Part shown: positions 23,394 through 36,044 of the stretch, piece by piece
How the letters are laid out: each line of letters opens with the position of its first letter
How positions within the stretch are numbered: the stretch's first letter is position 1
Source of the DNA: Glandiceps talaboti
Taxonomy: Eukaryota > Hemichordata > Enteropneusta > Spengelidae
Reading direction: 5' to 3'
NCBI RefSeq assembly: GCF_964340395.1
Contig: NC_135561.1
Span: forward strand, 23,876,986-23,940,985
Length of the DNA stretch: 64,000 nucleotides
Made by a program: the position numbers and the translations under genes
The notes under the pieces: generated by a model
The model's input: the letters and a program-made list of their open reading frames with translations, nothing else
Database searches by the model: none
Told to the model about the DNA's origin: nothing

Positions 23394-24271
23394 TTGAACT
23401 GAACTGATAAGGTTCAGTAATAATAATAATAATAAACACAAATTTATAAAGGGCCTGATATCCATCAAAAGATGCCCAATGGCGCTCCCAGTTCACATGA
23501 ATGCTCTGTGGAAAGCAAATTATATCAGTCTAAATGTGTGTCTTTGTAGTAAAAAAAATCTATAATTCCAAAACAGCTCAGCCGCTCGGACTGAAATTTG
23601 TTGGGAACGTTTTTAGATTTTAGATTTTTAGTGTGTTGAGATTATTGAGAATTGTTCATGACATAATGATCCCATCAGTGATATGCAAATTAGGTCTAAA
23701 AATGTGTCTGGTCAAAAATTTATCATTCCAAAACTACTGAGCAGATTGGACTGAAATTTAATGGAGATGCATTTGGGGATGTGTAGATGAACCTATTCTT
23801 ATCATCATGATCCCATTGGTAATATGCAAATTAGGTCTAAATATCTCAATTTTGGCCAAAATCTAATATCTCGAAAACTAAACAGTGAATGGGGCAGGAA
23901 CTTGGTAATTTATGGAGGTGTTATTCTACAGTTCCTGTTCAAAACATTGTGACACAACTTGCCTTGGCAATTATGACCATGCCCTTAGTAACAGTGCAAT
24001 GATGATGCATATTACAAAGATAACAACAGGGATAGGTATTAAAGTAAGTGACTAAAGATTTAAAAATAATTATGCAAATATGCCTAGCAAAAAGGCCACA
24101 CCATAGCAACAGCCAAATGATGTATATTTCAAAGATAACAGGAATGTGTAGGCATGCGAATAAAGATTTTTGAAAATGTATGCAAATATGCTTAGCAACA
24201 AGATAATTCTCATAGCAACATCCACATGAAGTATATCTTTTGGAATCCCTTTGAGTTGATACAGTTATGCT
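23394..24271. mobile_element. Repeat family D, diverged copy
   Basis: Contains the family phrases CCAAAACTACTGAGCAGATT and GATATGCAAATTAGG, and ends in the mutated CAGTTATGCTACAATGCC. The left end (TTGAACTGAACTGATAAGG) is followed by a (TAA)n run. Confidence 0.8.
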
Positions 24272-24306
24272 ACAATGCCATTTGCATTATTGTTTTCCCC
24301 TTTTTA

Positions 24307-24386
24307 GTACAGCTGAACTGATAAGGTTTAGTAGTGCTATAGGCATGGCAAAGTGTCTATTTGTGTGTGTGTGTGTGTGTGTGTGT
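24307..24386. mobile_element. Family D left-end fragment with (GT)n run
   Basis: GTACAGCTGAACTGATAAGG and CATGGCAAAGTGTC match the start of family D. A (GT)n run of about 26 bp follows, after which homology is lost. Confidence 0.7.
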
Positions 24387-25189
24387 AAACAACTTAAAGT
24401 CAAAACTTGTGCATTACTTTGGTGAGTTTAGATACCCAAGCTTATGGACAGGATTGACCAGAGGTAATAAATTATTGGACAGAATATTCCCAATGTTCCA
24501 CAGATATGCTCTGTTGCAAGGCAGCATACAAATAGTTCAACTTAGTAATAACATTGAGCTTTCTGCCTGTCTTCTTATCAATCCTTATCAGAATTACAAA
24601 TTCCATTGTTAGCTATGTTGCATTGTTTGACATGCAATTGTAATTCATTAAATTACAAAGCTGATCAACATGTCAAATTACACATAGATGTTTTATACTG
24701 TAAAACATAATAGTGTACACAACTCTAGCTTATAATGTTAGAGCTATGTTTGGTGTCCATCATGGTGTTTGTAATGCTGTATGTTTGTAGGTATCTGATA
24801 GCATCTTGGTGAAAATAAAGAGCATGTTCAAAACAAATGACATGTTATATAATATACAAAATGTGTCTGCTTGTGTATTGCTTTAAAAAAACCTTTGATG
24901 TGGTGTAGATGTGTAGTAGTCTACAAAATCTACAACTTGACACAAATAGGCCAATCACAATTAATCATCACTGTTAATATAAATCAGGTGCAAGTGCTAC
25001 AGACCTTTTGAAACATGGCTAATTTTTACAATGAAACTGTATACAAAAATAATATATAAAAACTAGATTTTGGTTACGATATTAAATAGTACTAAATTAC
25101 AAAGCTGTTGGTTGTTTTGTTTTATTCAGCCAGTCACTTATTGCCCCACAGTCATGTGACATAGAAAACTAATTGTAGCTTGGCCTTGT
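24387..25189. other. Intergenic, nothing recognised
   Basis: AT-rich sequence without a recognisable gene. An 83-codon open frame overlapping the GT run has no domain. Confidence 0.5.
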
Positions 25190-25375
25190 AAGACCTTTTT
25201 ACTAGTCTTGCTGCTAGACGTTCGGGCTTTCTTTCGATGCTATAACTATAAGCGAACGAAGTTCGCATGTGAGGGCTTGCCCGATGTTCCATCCTCGATA
25301 GCGTTGTTCGGCTGTGTGTCGTATTTTATCGGAAGAACATCCGAGGGCTAGCTGATAGACTACCTTTTTACCTAG
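25190..25375. mobile_element. Foldback-type repeat, compact copy
   Basis: Carries, in inverted orientation, the same blocks as 3108-3642: CTTGCTGCTAGACGTTCGGG, GCGAACGAAGTTCGC, GAACATCCGAGGGCTAGC and TGATAGACTA. Here the end blocks are only about 40 bp apart, so this is either the ancestral short form or a deletion derivative. Confidence 0.7.
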
Positions 25376-25599
25376 TCTGCCCTTACTTCGTAATTACCAC
25401 TGTATAAATTAACCAATTGTTCCAATTGTAGTTTCAAGCTACCGGATTAGACGGAATTCTTAGGACTGAACTTTTCAAGAGCCATTTTTGGACTTCTTTC
25501 ATATCAGGGTTTAGTCACTTGTATCAACACGGCGTCTTCAAACACCTCACGTATTCTCAATATGTCACGTAGTGCCTTGCTGTCAATGAGATGGAACAG

Positions 25600-27548
25600 T
25601 GTCAACATTACTCAACGGGCCACTGAGGCTTCTCAGAAAATACGCTTTGCTCTACACCCCCGTGGATCTAAAGTCGGCATACGTCATCGCAAGCAATGTT
25701 TCATTCAGCCTAGTGTCGATTTGCAGGACTAAAGTTAAACCGGTTGGCAGGCCGAAGGCCGTTTTAGTGGACATCTCTCGACTTTCTGGAAATGGAAACA
25801 TATTAAAGCTAAATCGGTGTTCTCTTGAATGCTCAGGCAAGATTGGTAGTATCGCTACCACACTGGATGAGAAAAGACTGGATTTTCTGATTTTGACTGA
25901 AACGTGGCTAAAAAAAACTGGGGAGTGAAAGGGGGGGGGGGTTACTCAAAATTTGACATGTTAAAATATCACCAGAAAGCATTTCTTTTAGTCCTTGAAA
26001 TTCAAAACTATCTGGGACGGGAGGTTTCCCCTTCCCGTACCCACCCCCACTTCGCTCCCTCAACCTTCGATTCAACTGATACCACCTAAATTTCAAGTTT
26101 TACCTACTACTTTGGGAATAAGCTGCATTCATTGTTACCCCTTCCTCTTGAAATATACATCCATAACGTTATTAGGAAATTCAAATTCAAACTAAAAAGT
26201 TGGATATTGTATGTATGTATGTATGTATGTATGTATGTATGTATGTATGCATATGTATACATGTGTGAGTGTGTCTGCAAGTGGTGTTTCAATGGAACAC
26301 AACCTCAATTTGTATAATGTTTGTAGCACCATGAACAGTTAATGAGTTATGATTGTAAAATGGTGAGGGGGGGGGGGGGGTTATGAAAACAAAATTGTGT
26401 CGGGGGGGGGGGGGGGTTACGAAAAATCTTCAAGCCAGGTAGGGAGATCACTCAAATTTTGTGGATTTACGAAGCAAATCCTCCGACCCCAAACCCCTCC
26501 CCCAGTTGCGATTTTTTTACGCTCTAACATCACCGTTGATGGTAAAGTAATGCATGCCTTCAAATCATTTGAATCTATGGAGCTCTGATTACGATCTCGC
26601 AGGGAAATCTTACGTATGATCGTGATTTATCGACCGCCAAAATCGAAGAAGAATGCAAGTACAATGAACTAATTTTCTTGGAATTTTCATCTTTACTAGA
26701 AAATATCATTCCATCACCTGGACATCTATTGATTGCCGGCGACTCCAATTTCCATCTGAATGACCTGGAATCACGTGATGCTGCTAATTTCACTGATTTA
26801 CTTAGGTCCAGAAACCTCCAACATCATGTAAGTAAACCAACCCATGTGTTAGCCGGAACATATGCTCGATCTCCTCATAACGCGGTCATCTGACCATTTA
26901 ATTCGTAGTGTTGATGTCTCTGACGTACTTCTGTCAGATCATAGTCTTGTTCATTTCAATGTCAATGTTTCAAGTCCGCCAAACTCTAAAGTAACCCGTT
27001 TGCGACGAAATTGTCGATTGATCGATTGTGCAGTACTGAACGCCAGGATAGATGCATCCTTTTCCACCTTTCCAAGAAATCTAGATGTACATGAGCTATG
27101 TACTCTTTATGATAAGGCTATGACCAGAATTATCGATGATTTGGCACCATCAACTTCCAAGACGTTCATTGAGAAACCAAGAGCGCCATGGTAAAACGAA
27201 GAGCTGATGGCATTGAGGAGAACGGTCCAACAGTGTGAATGAAAGTTGTGTAATACTCGTCTGGTTGTTCATCGGGTAATATTTCTGGCCCAACGCTTAA
27301 AGTATAATCGACACGCTGATGAAATTAAAGCTGAATACCATCGCTCGGTATAGATGATGATGCGGACACGAAAGGACTTTTCGCCATTGTCGATGAGCTG
27401 ACTGGGTCGAAGAAGGCCAGCACCAAGATCACGCCAACTGATGTTCCTCTCAACGAACTGAGCAACACGTTCATGAACTTTTTCCAACATAAAGTTGAAA
27501 AGCTTAGGGTCGGTCTTAACCCTGTCATTGATGATAATGTAACTGCAG
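25600..27548 (+). mobile_element. Decayed LINE, APE-type endonuclease region
   Basis: Translated fragments match the endonuclease of non-LTR retrotransposons: IATTLDEKRLDFLILTETWL near 25850-25910, IYRPPKSKKN near 26620, LLIAGDSNFHLNDLES near 26740, LDLLITRSSDHL at 26862 and LLSDHSLVHFNV near 26930. The frame shifts between fragments. A stop at 27194 and further frame breaks show the copy is dead. Sequence resembling the linker towards the reverse transcriptase (FFQHKVEKLRVGL) ends near 27548, where a different element begins. A G-rich block interrupts the endonuclease at about 25920-26545. Confidence 0.85.
25920..26545. mobile_element. G-tract-bearing insertion inside the LINE
   Basis: Separates the LTETWL block from the IYRPP block of the LINE. 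It contains three runs of 12-14 G (about 25929, 26366 and 26402), each followed by GTTAC or GTTATG and an A/T-rich word, plus a (GTAT)n microsatellite at about 26208-26250. The element type is unknown and its boundaries are approximate. Confidence 0.5.
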
Positions 27549-30111
27549 GGCCGTAGCCTGACCAAATTGCCGGGGGGGGGGGGGCATAACTTTGTCTTGG
27601 TGCAATCATGCATTTAAAATTTAGAAAGGTTTAGAAAGGTGCTAATTTACATAAATTTGCATGTAATTTACATAACATATATTTTAGCATACGTAGTTAA
27701 ATATCATATGTAAGGCCAGAAAAAAATTAAAAAATGCTGGTCAACGGGTAACCTAACCCATCACATTGGGTAGGTAGGTCGATTTCATTTTTTCACAATG
27801 CTTGACAAGGATAATACAAACCATATATAATGATAGCAAAATATTTAAGGTCGAGTTTAGATAGAACTTATTCAGTCATCTTGATACTATCTCTTGCAAT
27901 TTGTCTGCATAGCTACAGTTAGGAAATGTATACAATATACGGTTAAACAAATGGTGTAGTTCCTTTCACCCTCTCTTCTTAAAAAATGTTAAGCCCCGCC
28001 AACCGAATCTCAAGCATTATTTTAGCCACCCCTTCTGTCACCTACACTACAGTGGAGATATAAAATCATATGGTACAATGATGGATATAGTGCTAGCCAA
28101 CTACAATAATACTCCGAACGAGATTACTTTACACAGGATGTGGATTTCACATGCATAAGGAGATGTCTCTAATTAGCTCTAACTTAGACAGGGAGCCGGG
28201 GGGGGGGGCGCAACTTCACGGGTAACATAACAGGGGGGCTCCTCACAAGCATTAATACCCAAACTGTTGTGATGCCACTTTTATGCAAAAAAGGATATCC
28301 TTTCTGGTACGTAGCCAGACACCGCCATCTTGTTTTGGGAGAAAGACAATTATCACCTTGATTGCTACTGATTGGAAGGAGACAACTCCAAGTGTGAAAA
28401 AAATTGGAAAAAGACAGCGTAGGAGGCCATTTAGAGGCATAAAATATAAAACCATAGACATAATTTAAAGTCTTACATGCTTGAATATGGTAATAAAATA
28501 CTAGAATTGAAACAATTATGTTATGCATTACATATTATCTGGAAGTGTATTTTGTTGTGGCAAAGCTGAAAGATATTTTGTGGATGTGCACTTGGTAAAT
28601 GACCTCTCCTGAAGTTCAATTTAGTTCCAAAAAATCCCGAATAAAAAAAGAGCAAAACATTTCAAGATTTGTAGACTTTTGATGGCCCAATGACTGCTCA
28701 GCCCACTCCAATGGTCGTAAACCTTTGTTCAATTCTTGTTAGTGCACATTGGATATGCAACAGCTTAATTTAATCTCAATTCATGGTTGTATGCATCATC
28801 AGAGCCAAGTAAACCACTGTACAAGATATTATATAATTTGGAATAGACTCAAATGTATATTGTTACATGAACTATTCAGAAAATATAAAGAAATATCCTT
28901 AATTTTGAAGAAGAAGAAAAAATGCGAAGCCGCATGAGGATATATTGCCCATCACCAGAAAAAAATATATGGGTAGGTTGAACAGCTTTTTCATTTTTTC
29001 TGGTCTAAAGTCGTATCTTTCAAAGTAGTTGCCGAAAAGATGTCACATTCAAAGTAAAAAAAGAATGGATGGTGCTTTCTCAAATAAGTGACACAACAAA
29101 ATAATCATTTTCTTTACCCAACTCCCAAAACTTTTATGGCCTCGTTTATGTCGGAACCCATGGTGAACTCAATGAATTCTCCTTGTCATTATCATTATAA
29201 TGGAAATTGAAGTTTGGATTTTGATGTCGAAGGTACAGCTCTGTTTACAAATTCAGGGCCATTCTTTCCATTGCAAATTGTCGCTTCAAAATGAGTTGCG
29301 GAACAACGCTAGTGTCAGTGTGCAATGAGATAATTATATCAAACAACATTTTAACCAAAGACAACGTCGAACACAATTATTGAAAGAAATATCTTCAAAT
29401 AGTGGACCTTAAACTGTGTACCTAGTTTAGTAGTTTTTCAGGGCCACCAAATATTCCAAAAAGAGATCTGCCGTTTTATCAGTATGAAATGTTTTAATAT
29501 AAAGAACAAGATGTAAATGAGATCGAGCGCATCTTCGGAGTCACTGCATGCAGCATAGCAGGCGACCTCACGTTGAACGACCTTTTCCGCCTTTTTTTTT
29601 TGAGTTTCACTCGCTGACTTTAGAATTATGACTTGCTATCTTCAAATGAAGGAGACTTTCAAGACTACTGTTACTCGCGGAAAATGCACAGTGTATGTGT
29701 GCACTTCTTCTGTACTTTCCCGCACAAAGAACTTTTAATTTTCTGCAAAAAGTTACAGTTTTTGACTGGACACATTTTATTCAAAGTTAAGCCAGCGTAC
29801 AATACAGATATAAGATACATATTAGCGAGGACTTCAGTGTACAGTCAATAGTGAACCATCAATTTAAATCGCGCATGCTAGGAATCGTCACGTAAATATC
29901 GATTTTGACAACATCGCAGGCCAATCTAGTTAGCATCTAAAACGTGCTTTCCATGTTGTGCATACTCTGCCTGATCTGATCACTTGTAAAAGTACCCTGA
30001 GATCATTGTCATCATCATCACCTTCAGTATTGCCATTATCAGTGTCACTCTAATCTGACTCACTGTCACTATTGTTCACTCACTAGTGTTCTCTATTACT
30101 TTCAAAACTAA
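27549..30111. other. Intergenic, unclassified; possible transposon left end at 27549
   Basis: CAGGGCCGTAGCCTG at about 27551 interrupts the LINE and resembles a DNA-transposon terminus. G runs follow at about 27570 and 28198. No matching right end, exon or protein domain was recognised in the remainder. Confidence 0.4.
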
Positions 30112-30180
30112 ATCATCATGATCATCATCATGATCATCATGATCATCATCATCATCATCATGATCATCATCATCATCATG

Positions 30181-30245
<65 letters not shown>

Positions 30246-30329
30246 GATCATGATCATCATGATCATCATGATCATGATCATCATCATGATCATGATCATG
30301 ATCATCATCATCATCATCATCATCATCAT
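30112..30329. repeat. ATC/ATG trinucleotide microsatellite (218 bp)
   Basis: Pure (ATC)n in the centre, with GATCATGATC interruptions on both sides. In translation it gives poly-Asp/His, poly-Met/Ile or poly-Ile frames, all of them artefacts. Confidence 0.98.
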
Positions 30330-31182
30330 ATTTCAACAACATTCACGGACAGTGTGAGTGGTAAGGTGAGATGGTACACTCAACAAAATGTATTTTTATG
30401 TTTGTGCATGTAAAGTACTCATAAAAATAAATATTGAGTGCTCATCTCACGTTTACATCTCAAAACACACAAAACAAATTGACAGTAATTGAATCTTCAA
30501 TTTGGTCACAAAACTACGGATTGTAAAATGTGACTCTTTCCCAAACATTATAATGCAAAATACGACCTTCCCCCAAGAACAGGTTTGTAAAATGTGACCC
30601 ACCCCCGATTCATCCGGCCCTCCCCCTCCTGTAAATACTGAAGGCGCCCTCAAGTCATCGGTAGCAAGTTGGGCTAGTAAACCTTGCCGACAAACCGTTA
30701 ATAGCCGTTGCGTACCTGTTGGAGAGACTGAAGTTTTACATTTTAATCAATTTGACCAGATAACTGATGACGTAATGTCATGCTTTTCAAGTATCAAATG
30801 TGCAAAATTTTCACAATTTTCACAATTGAAAATTCGTAATCAAGCCTAATAGTACAATTTCCCCGCCTATAAAGAAAGTTACTTATATAAACAAAATCAT
30901 GAGCCACGCTGCTGTACTTAATTAAATGTTCAAACATTTATAAACTTTTAAAATGTATGTGCATAAAATAAACCATAACCTGTACATTTTTGTACATATA
31001 ATGAAATCTGCTTTCTACCCAATACAAACATTTCTAAAAATGTCAAATTGAAAACTGGAAAAATTATTGTTTTGCATGGCACTAAAATACATTTATTGTG
31101 CCAATAAAAGAGCCGTTTTTTCTCCTCACTACATACTCTGGCTTTGTATCATAGCACTACATAAAGCACTACATAATATAAT
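30330..31182. other. Intergenic, C-rich imperfect repeats then AT-rich
   Basis: Between 30490 and 30620 the word TTTGTAAAATGTGACC with C-rich spacers appears in several diverged copies, the complement of the G-tract style seen at 25.9 and 33.5 kb. No gene was recognised. Confidence 0.45.
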
Positions 31183-32207
31183 AATTATTATTTATTTATA
31201 AAGCGTCAGTATCCACAAAAAATGTGATCAAAGACGCTGAAAGCAAATCATACAATACAAATATCAGTTAAAAAGCAGTTTTGAAAAGTAAAGTTTTAAC
31301 ATTGGATTTAAAAGCAGATAAGGTAGGTGACTGACGGATGTTGAGTGGGAGATTATTCCAGAGAGTGGGAGCAGCAACACTAAAAGCACGATCACCATAT
31401 GTCTTAGTACGTGATCGAATGGGGCAGAGTTTGAACTGATCAGCTGACCTTAAATTACGACGTGGAACGTATAGTTCTATCATGTCAGAAAGATAAATTG
31501 GTCCAAGCCTATGAATGGATTTAAAAATAAGAACTGAAATCTTAAAAACAATACGTTCAGAAACAGGTAACCAATGCAACTGATATAAAATTGGAGTGAT
31601 GTGAAAGGTGATTTTGGAACGAGTTACAATTTTAGCAGCAATATTTTGAATACGTTGAATACGGTTGATTAGGTACTTCGGAAGCCCAAATAAAAGTGAA
31701 TTACATGCACGAAGCTATTCGAGATGTAATGAATGCATGAACTAATTGCTCAGTAGCAGGTTGAGATAAATATTTGCAGATAAGCGCAATACGACGCAAA
31801 TGAAAAGTGGCAGAACGGCAGATCTGTCCAATATGCGGCTTCATTGTCAGACAAGAGTCAAGGATCACTCCAAGGCTCTTGGCCTGACAATGGACGGGAA
31901 TCAGAGCATCGCCAACACGAATTTCTGTAATCGCTCTAGTGGACAGATCACCCGAAGTAGCAGAAAAAAATAACAAATTCAGTCTTATCATCATTCAAAC
32001 ACAAGAAATTTTCAGACATCCAAGACCTGACATCAGAAATACAAAGTTCAAGATTAGAAACCATTCTAGCTTCATTATCTATAGTACAAGACATATAAAG
32101 TGAAGAGTCATCTGCATAAAAACTATAGAGACATCCATGACTTGAAACTAATTCACCTAATGGAGAAGTGTACATATTAAAAAGTATAGGTCCTAGAACC
32201 GATCCCT
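31183..32207 (-). mobile_element. LINE remnant, reverse transcriptase, minus strand
   Basis: On the minus strand the order is GSVLGPILFNMYTSPLGEL, FYADDSSLYMS (catalytic box), LCLNDDKTEFVIF, then after a frameshift GDALIPVHCQAKSLGVILDS and HAFITSRIASC. The last block is LHWLPVSERIVFKISVLIFK through LWNNLPLNIR. This is the palm-to-C-terminus of a Jockey/CR1-like reverse transcriptase. The 3' end lies at about 31183, with an AT-rich ATTATTAT-type tail. The 5' part is missing; homology to the inverted-repeat arm begins at 32208. Frame breaks show it is inactive. Confidence 0.9.
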
Positions 32208-32338
32208 TGTACGGTATAATGGTATTTACCAATATATCGTCCATCCAGCTGCTTGTGGAAAGGAAAGAATTAATACGGGGGGGGGGGGGTTAGATGTATA
32301 AGTTAGGCGATTGTTCTTTGGGTTTATCTTTAGTTACT
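32208..32338 (+). repeat. Inverted-repeat arm A (partner 34112-34246)
   Basis: Nearly identical in reverse complement to 34112-34246. Shared words include GGTATTTACCAATATATCGT, CAGCTGCTTGTGGAAAGG and TTAGGCGATTGTTCTTTGGG. The arms differ mainly in a homopolymer: 13 G here, 17 C in the partner. The pair brackets RRP1 exon 1. Confidence 0.95.
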
Positions 32339-33837
32339 ACATTTACCAAACTAGTCCTCCTTATCATTGGGGTCATTGTGTTTTGGATTGTGATGGTAGA
32401 AGAAAATCCTTTTCTACAATGGCATATAGCCTTGTCTGAACTGACTAGTACATGTATAATTTATTATTGTCCCTGTTTCTTACATAAATTCTTTAATATT
32501 ACTTCACGTATTATAGAGTTTAAACTACTCTATTCTATACATATACACAGTCATTTATTATCTAGCTACCACACTAGCTATAGAACATGTCATGTAAATG
32601 CTTGGCTGTTTCACAATTAATGCTTCACTTATTGCACTTTGGGGCAAAAATGAACTTGAAGGTTTCGTAATGGTAATCTTCAGAGATAGTTTATGAAAGA
32701 AGTTAATCTAAATCTACTCTTCAGTATATGAAGAGTAGATGCACTTTCTATATTTTTGGACACTACATGTTATCGACACTACAAATCACCACATCTCATT
32801 AGATACCAGTTTCTATTAAGTATTATACATTAGGTATGACCACCTAAAGTTCTCTAACATACAAGTGACTTTTAATACTATACACGCAATATTAATGCCA
32901 CTGTACCAATGTTACGGGCCCATTTATATGTGACATGGGAACCTTATTAAAAACTTACATTTACATTAGCTTCGAAAACGTTCGAAGCTTTGAAATATTA
33001 CCTCAAAGGCTATGAATAACCTAAAAATTGCCTTAATAGAACCAAAAATCCCCCGGATCTGCTAGGGGAGACCCTAGAACTCCAGAACAGGGAGACCCCC
33101 TAGAACCTCCCCACAAGAGGTGGACATAATTCATCCCGGTCTCAAGCTCTTCCCCTACCTCTTACTGTCAAGATGCTATTAAACTTCATTTAAAAAATAT
33201 TTCAACCTATGAAGTTGCTTTTTACATGTTGGTGTTGTCTTGTAAAGCTTGGAAATTATTATCTGAATAGGCTAAAAATGGGCTTTAAGAGTAAAATAAC
33301 CCTGTAGAGCTTCTAGGGGGAGACCCTAGGTGTACATATTCCAAGGCTTCTCAAGCTTTCCCCTATCTTTCATGGTCTAGATGAGTATTAACTTTTTAAA
33401 CTCCATTTTGAATATATTTACTCTGCGTTGTCAATATAATTGTGTGATAGTGCTATCCCAGGATCTTGTAATGTATTTGTGAGACAGCCAAGCAGTCCAC
33501 ATTGAGTCACTATCAAAAAATACCTGTTATGTGAATATGGTATATGGGGGGGGGGGGGGTCGTAATTTTTTTAGAATTAAGTGTGATAGGGCATAGGGGG
33601 TCAGCCTGTTTTTGGTTTTACAGATAGGAGGGATCAATGAGCTTTTGTCGGCCCGATGGCAAAATCCATCGCTCCCCCCCGGCCGGTCCCATACGTGGGC
33701 TAGCTGGAGCACATTGCTACAATGTGTAACGGGGTATACATTTTTACGTGGATGGAGTACTTAGTATATTGATTCGCACCCACCCCTGTATTTTCGCCGA
33801 AGAGGGCAGCCTTCTGTAGCATTGGCCTAACTTCAAT
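32339..33837 (+). other. RRP1 upstream region
   Basis: No gene recognised. A 14-G run at about 33546 belongs to the G-tract style seen elsewhere. Sequence close to the RRP1 start (33640-33837) is locally GC-richer, has CCCCCCGGCCGG near 33675 and a CGATGG/CCATCG hairpin near 33655, and lacks an obvious TATA box. The promoter probably lies in the last 200 bp, but no element can be assigned with confidence. Confidence 0.4.
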
Positions 33838-33976
33838 ATGGCGACGTTGAACCATATCGATTATAGTGCGGAGGTTCATTTTGCCCAGCGTTTAGCAGCA
33901 AATGAGAAGAAAATCCGAGATAGAGCGGTGAAAAGGCTAAGGAAGTGGATTGCTGCCAGGTCAAAGTTAAACAAAT
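33838..33976 (+). CDS. RRP1: RRP1 (Nop52), coding exon 1
   Basis: RRP1/NNP-1 is a nucleolar protein of the Nop52 family needed for pre-rRNA processing and large-subunit biogenesis. The ATG has a strong context (A at -3, G at +4). It opens 46 codons containing EVHFAQRLAANEKKIRDRAV and KRLRKWIAARS, matching the family's N-terminal AQRLA-NE-RDRAV-KLRK-I-AR signature. The exon ends at the donor AACAAAT/GTAAGT in phase 1, and exon 2 completes the codon as Tyr. Later exons are at 44198, 52655, 56233 and 61511. The vertebrate RRP1A/RRP1B split is not relevant here; this looks like the single pre-duplication gene. Confidence 0.95.
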
Positions 33977-34111
33977 GTAAGTATTTGATAGTTCTTTTTT
34001 CCAGATCGACTGTGGGCCAGTGAGTGAAGAAGTCAGCCCCTCTGTGCTAGAGTATATATGGACTGTGATTAGCGTCACCGGTAGTCTAGGCTTGTAATGA
34101 CGTTGATAAGG

Positions 34112-34246
34112 AGTAACTAAAGATAAACCCAAAGAACAATCGCCTAACTTATACATCTAACCCCCCCCCCCCCCCCCGTATTAATTCTTTCCTTTCCACA
34201 AGCAGCTGGATGGACGATATATTGGTAAATACCATTATACCGTACA
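34112..34246 (-). repeat. Inverted-repeat arm B, in RRP1 intron 1
   Basis: Reverse complement of 32208-32338. It begins just 136 bp after the exon 1 donor and contains a run of 17 C (34161-34177). A transcript crossing both arms, if transcription began upstream of 32.2 kb, could fold into a ~130-bp duplex around exon 1. Confidence 0.95.
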
Positions 34247-34600
34247 GTAATGACTACTGTACACGTGGTCGCGTCAAACACGTGGGTAACTTATGTAGCT
34301 CTGGATCACAGTTACGTGTGAACTAATATTCTTTTCAAGGATGGTCATAATACGAAAATTAAAAGAAAAATCCATCACCGGTGTATACAATGCAGACAAC
34401 AGTGACAGTATTTTTTAAATATTCGTATAGGGTATATACCTTATGACGTCATTATTTTGCATTATGATAAAGATGCTGCACAATGAGCACTAGTAGACTC
34501 AACAAACATTGGCTGGACATGTATGTGTAGGGAGGAACTGTACACTCACACAGCCAGAAAGACAAATTAATTTCGTTCATTGACAATGATTCCCCAAACG

Positions 34601-34646
<46 letters not shown>

Positions 34647-34664
34647 GCAACAACAACAACAACA
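34601..34664. repeat. (AAC)n microsatellite
   Basis: About 21 AAC units with one AGC interruption. It lies within a block (TGACAATGATTCCCCAAA) that recurs without the expansion at about 35171. Confidence 0.97.
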
Positions 34665-34734
34665 AAACATTTTGCATTACTGAAGTGACGTTTACTGCCC
34701 GTGACATTAATAACTGCTAAGATTAAGGACGTCA

Positions 34735-36000
34735 CATTTATGTCTAAGATAATAGTTAGTTAGTTAGTCGAGGCTATGTTCATCTAATGTTGGGTGAAGC
34801 CCTCCTCCAGCAGTTTCCATTCTCATCTGTCTCTTGCCTTTCCATGATTCTACTCCATGTTGCCATATTCATATACATTGTATTTGGTTATTTCATCGAA
34901 CTAAGATAACCCAAAATAAATTCACTCAATCTCGTTGCCGTTTCATTCCCAATAAAATTGAAACTTTTTCTTTTTGAAATTCGTAAGTTGAGAATGTGTT
35001 CTCCTAGTGTTATGAGTTGATCATTGACTGCATGCTGAGATGGTGACTACTCGTCACATGTTAAATATTTTATAGACTTTATTATGTTTTGATCTAAGTG
35101 TGCTGTACAATATGGACAATGATGATATCTTTAACCAGGTATAGGAACTTGTGATAGATTTTGTTCATAATGACAATGATTCCCCAAAACACAACAAAAC
35201 ATATTGCCTTCCTGAAGTGACCTTTGATGTCTGTGACATTCACCACTAAGAATGTCATTTATTTTGAACTGATAATCCAAATTAATCTTACAATCTTGTC
35301 ACCATTTCATTCTCAATTAATAACATTTGAACCTTATCTTTTTGAACTTCGTAAGTTGTTAGAGAACGCGTCCTCTTGTGAGTTTAACATTGACTGCATA
35401 ATCCGAGGGTGAACACATAATACCTGGGTAATGTAAGTCATCATTATTTCTCAGTTTATACACAGTGTACAGTTCTCTTCAATGACATCAAATTTATATC
35501 AAACACTTTTGTGAGTGTGTCTGTCAGGTTGAAATTTGACATTGTTGTCCATGTCTTGGAACTTAACTTGTGCACTGCAATAAATTTGGTCACCACTTTC
35601 TATAGCCATAGAATCGAAAACATGTATAGCGCATAACCATACATGTACCATACTCAGTGGTGTTCTAGTATTTTTCAACAAAACATATTGCCTTCCTAAA
35701 GTGACCTTTGATGTCTGTGACATTAACTGAGCACTAAGAATGTCACAATTATTTCAAACTACGATAGTCAGTTAGAGAGTTAGTTGAGACTCTGTTCATC
35801 TAATGTTGGGTGAAGCCGCCCTCCAGCAGTTTCCATTCTCGTCTGTCTCTTGCCTTTCCATGATTCTACTCCATGTTGCCATATTCATATACATTGTATT
35901 TGGTTATTTCATGGAACTAAGATAACCCAAATAAATTCATTCAATCTCATTACTATTTCATTCTCAATAAAATTGAAACTTTTCTTTTTTCAATTTGGTG
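34735..36000. repeat. Tandem duplication with ~1,017-bp offset
   Basis: GTTCATCTAATGTTGGGTGA, CAGCAGTTTCCATTCTC and ATATTCATATACATTGTATT occur at about 34780-34885 and again at about 35797-35900, with close similarity over 200-250 bp. Between them, another block (GTGACCTTTGATGTCTGTGA) also occurs twice (35217 and 35700), so duplications are layered. Confidence 0.85.
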
Positions 36001-36044
36001 ACCACTTTCTATAGTCATAGAATCGAAAGATGTATAGTGTATAA

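Noticed and set aside
30076-30357. Poly-Asp/His, poly-Met and poly-Ile frames
   Set aside because: Translations of the ATC/ATG microsatellite.
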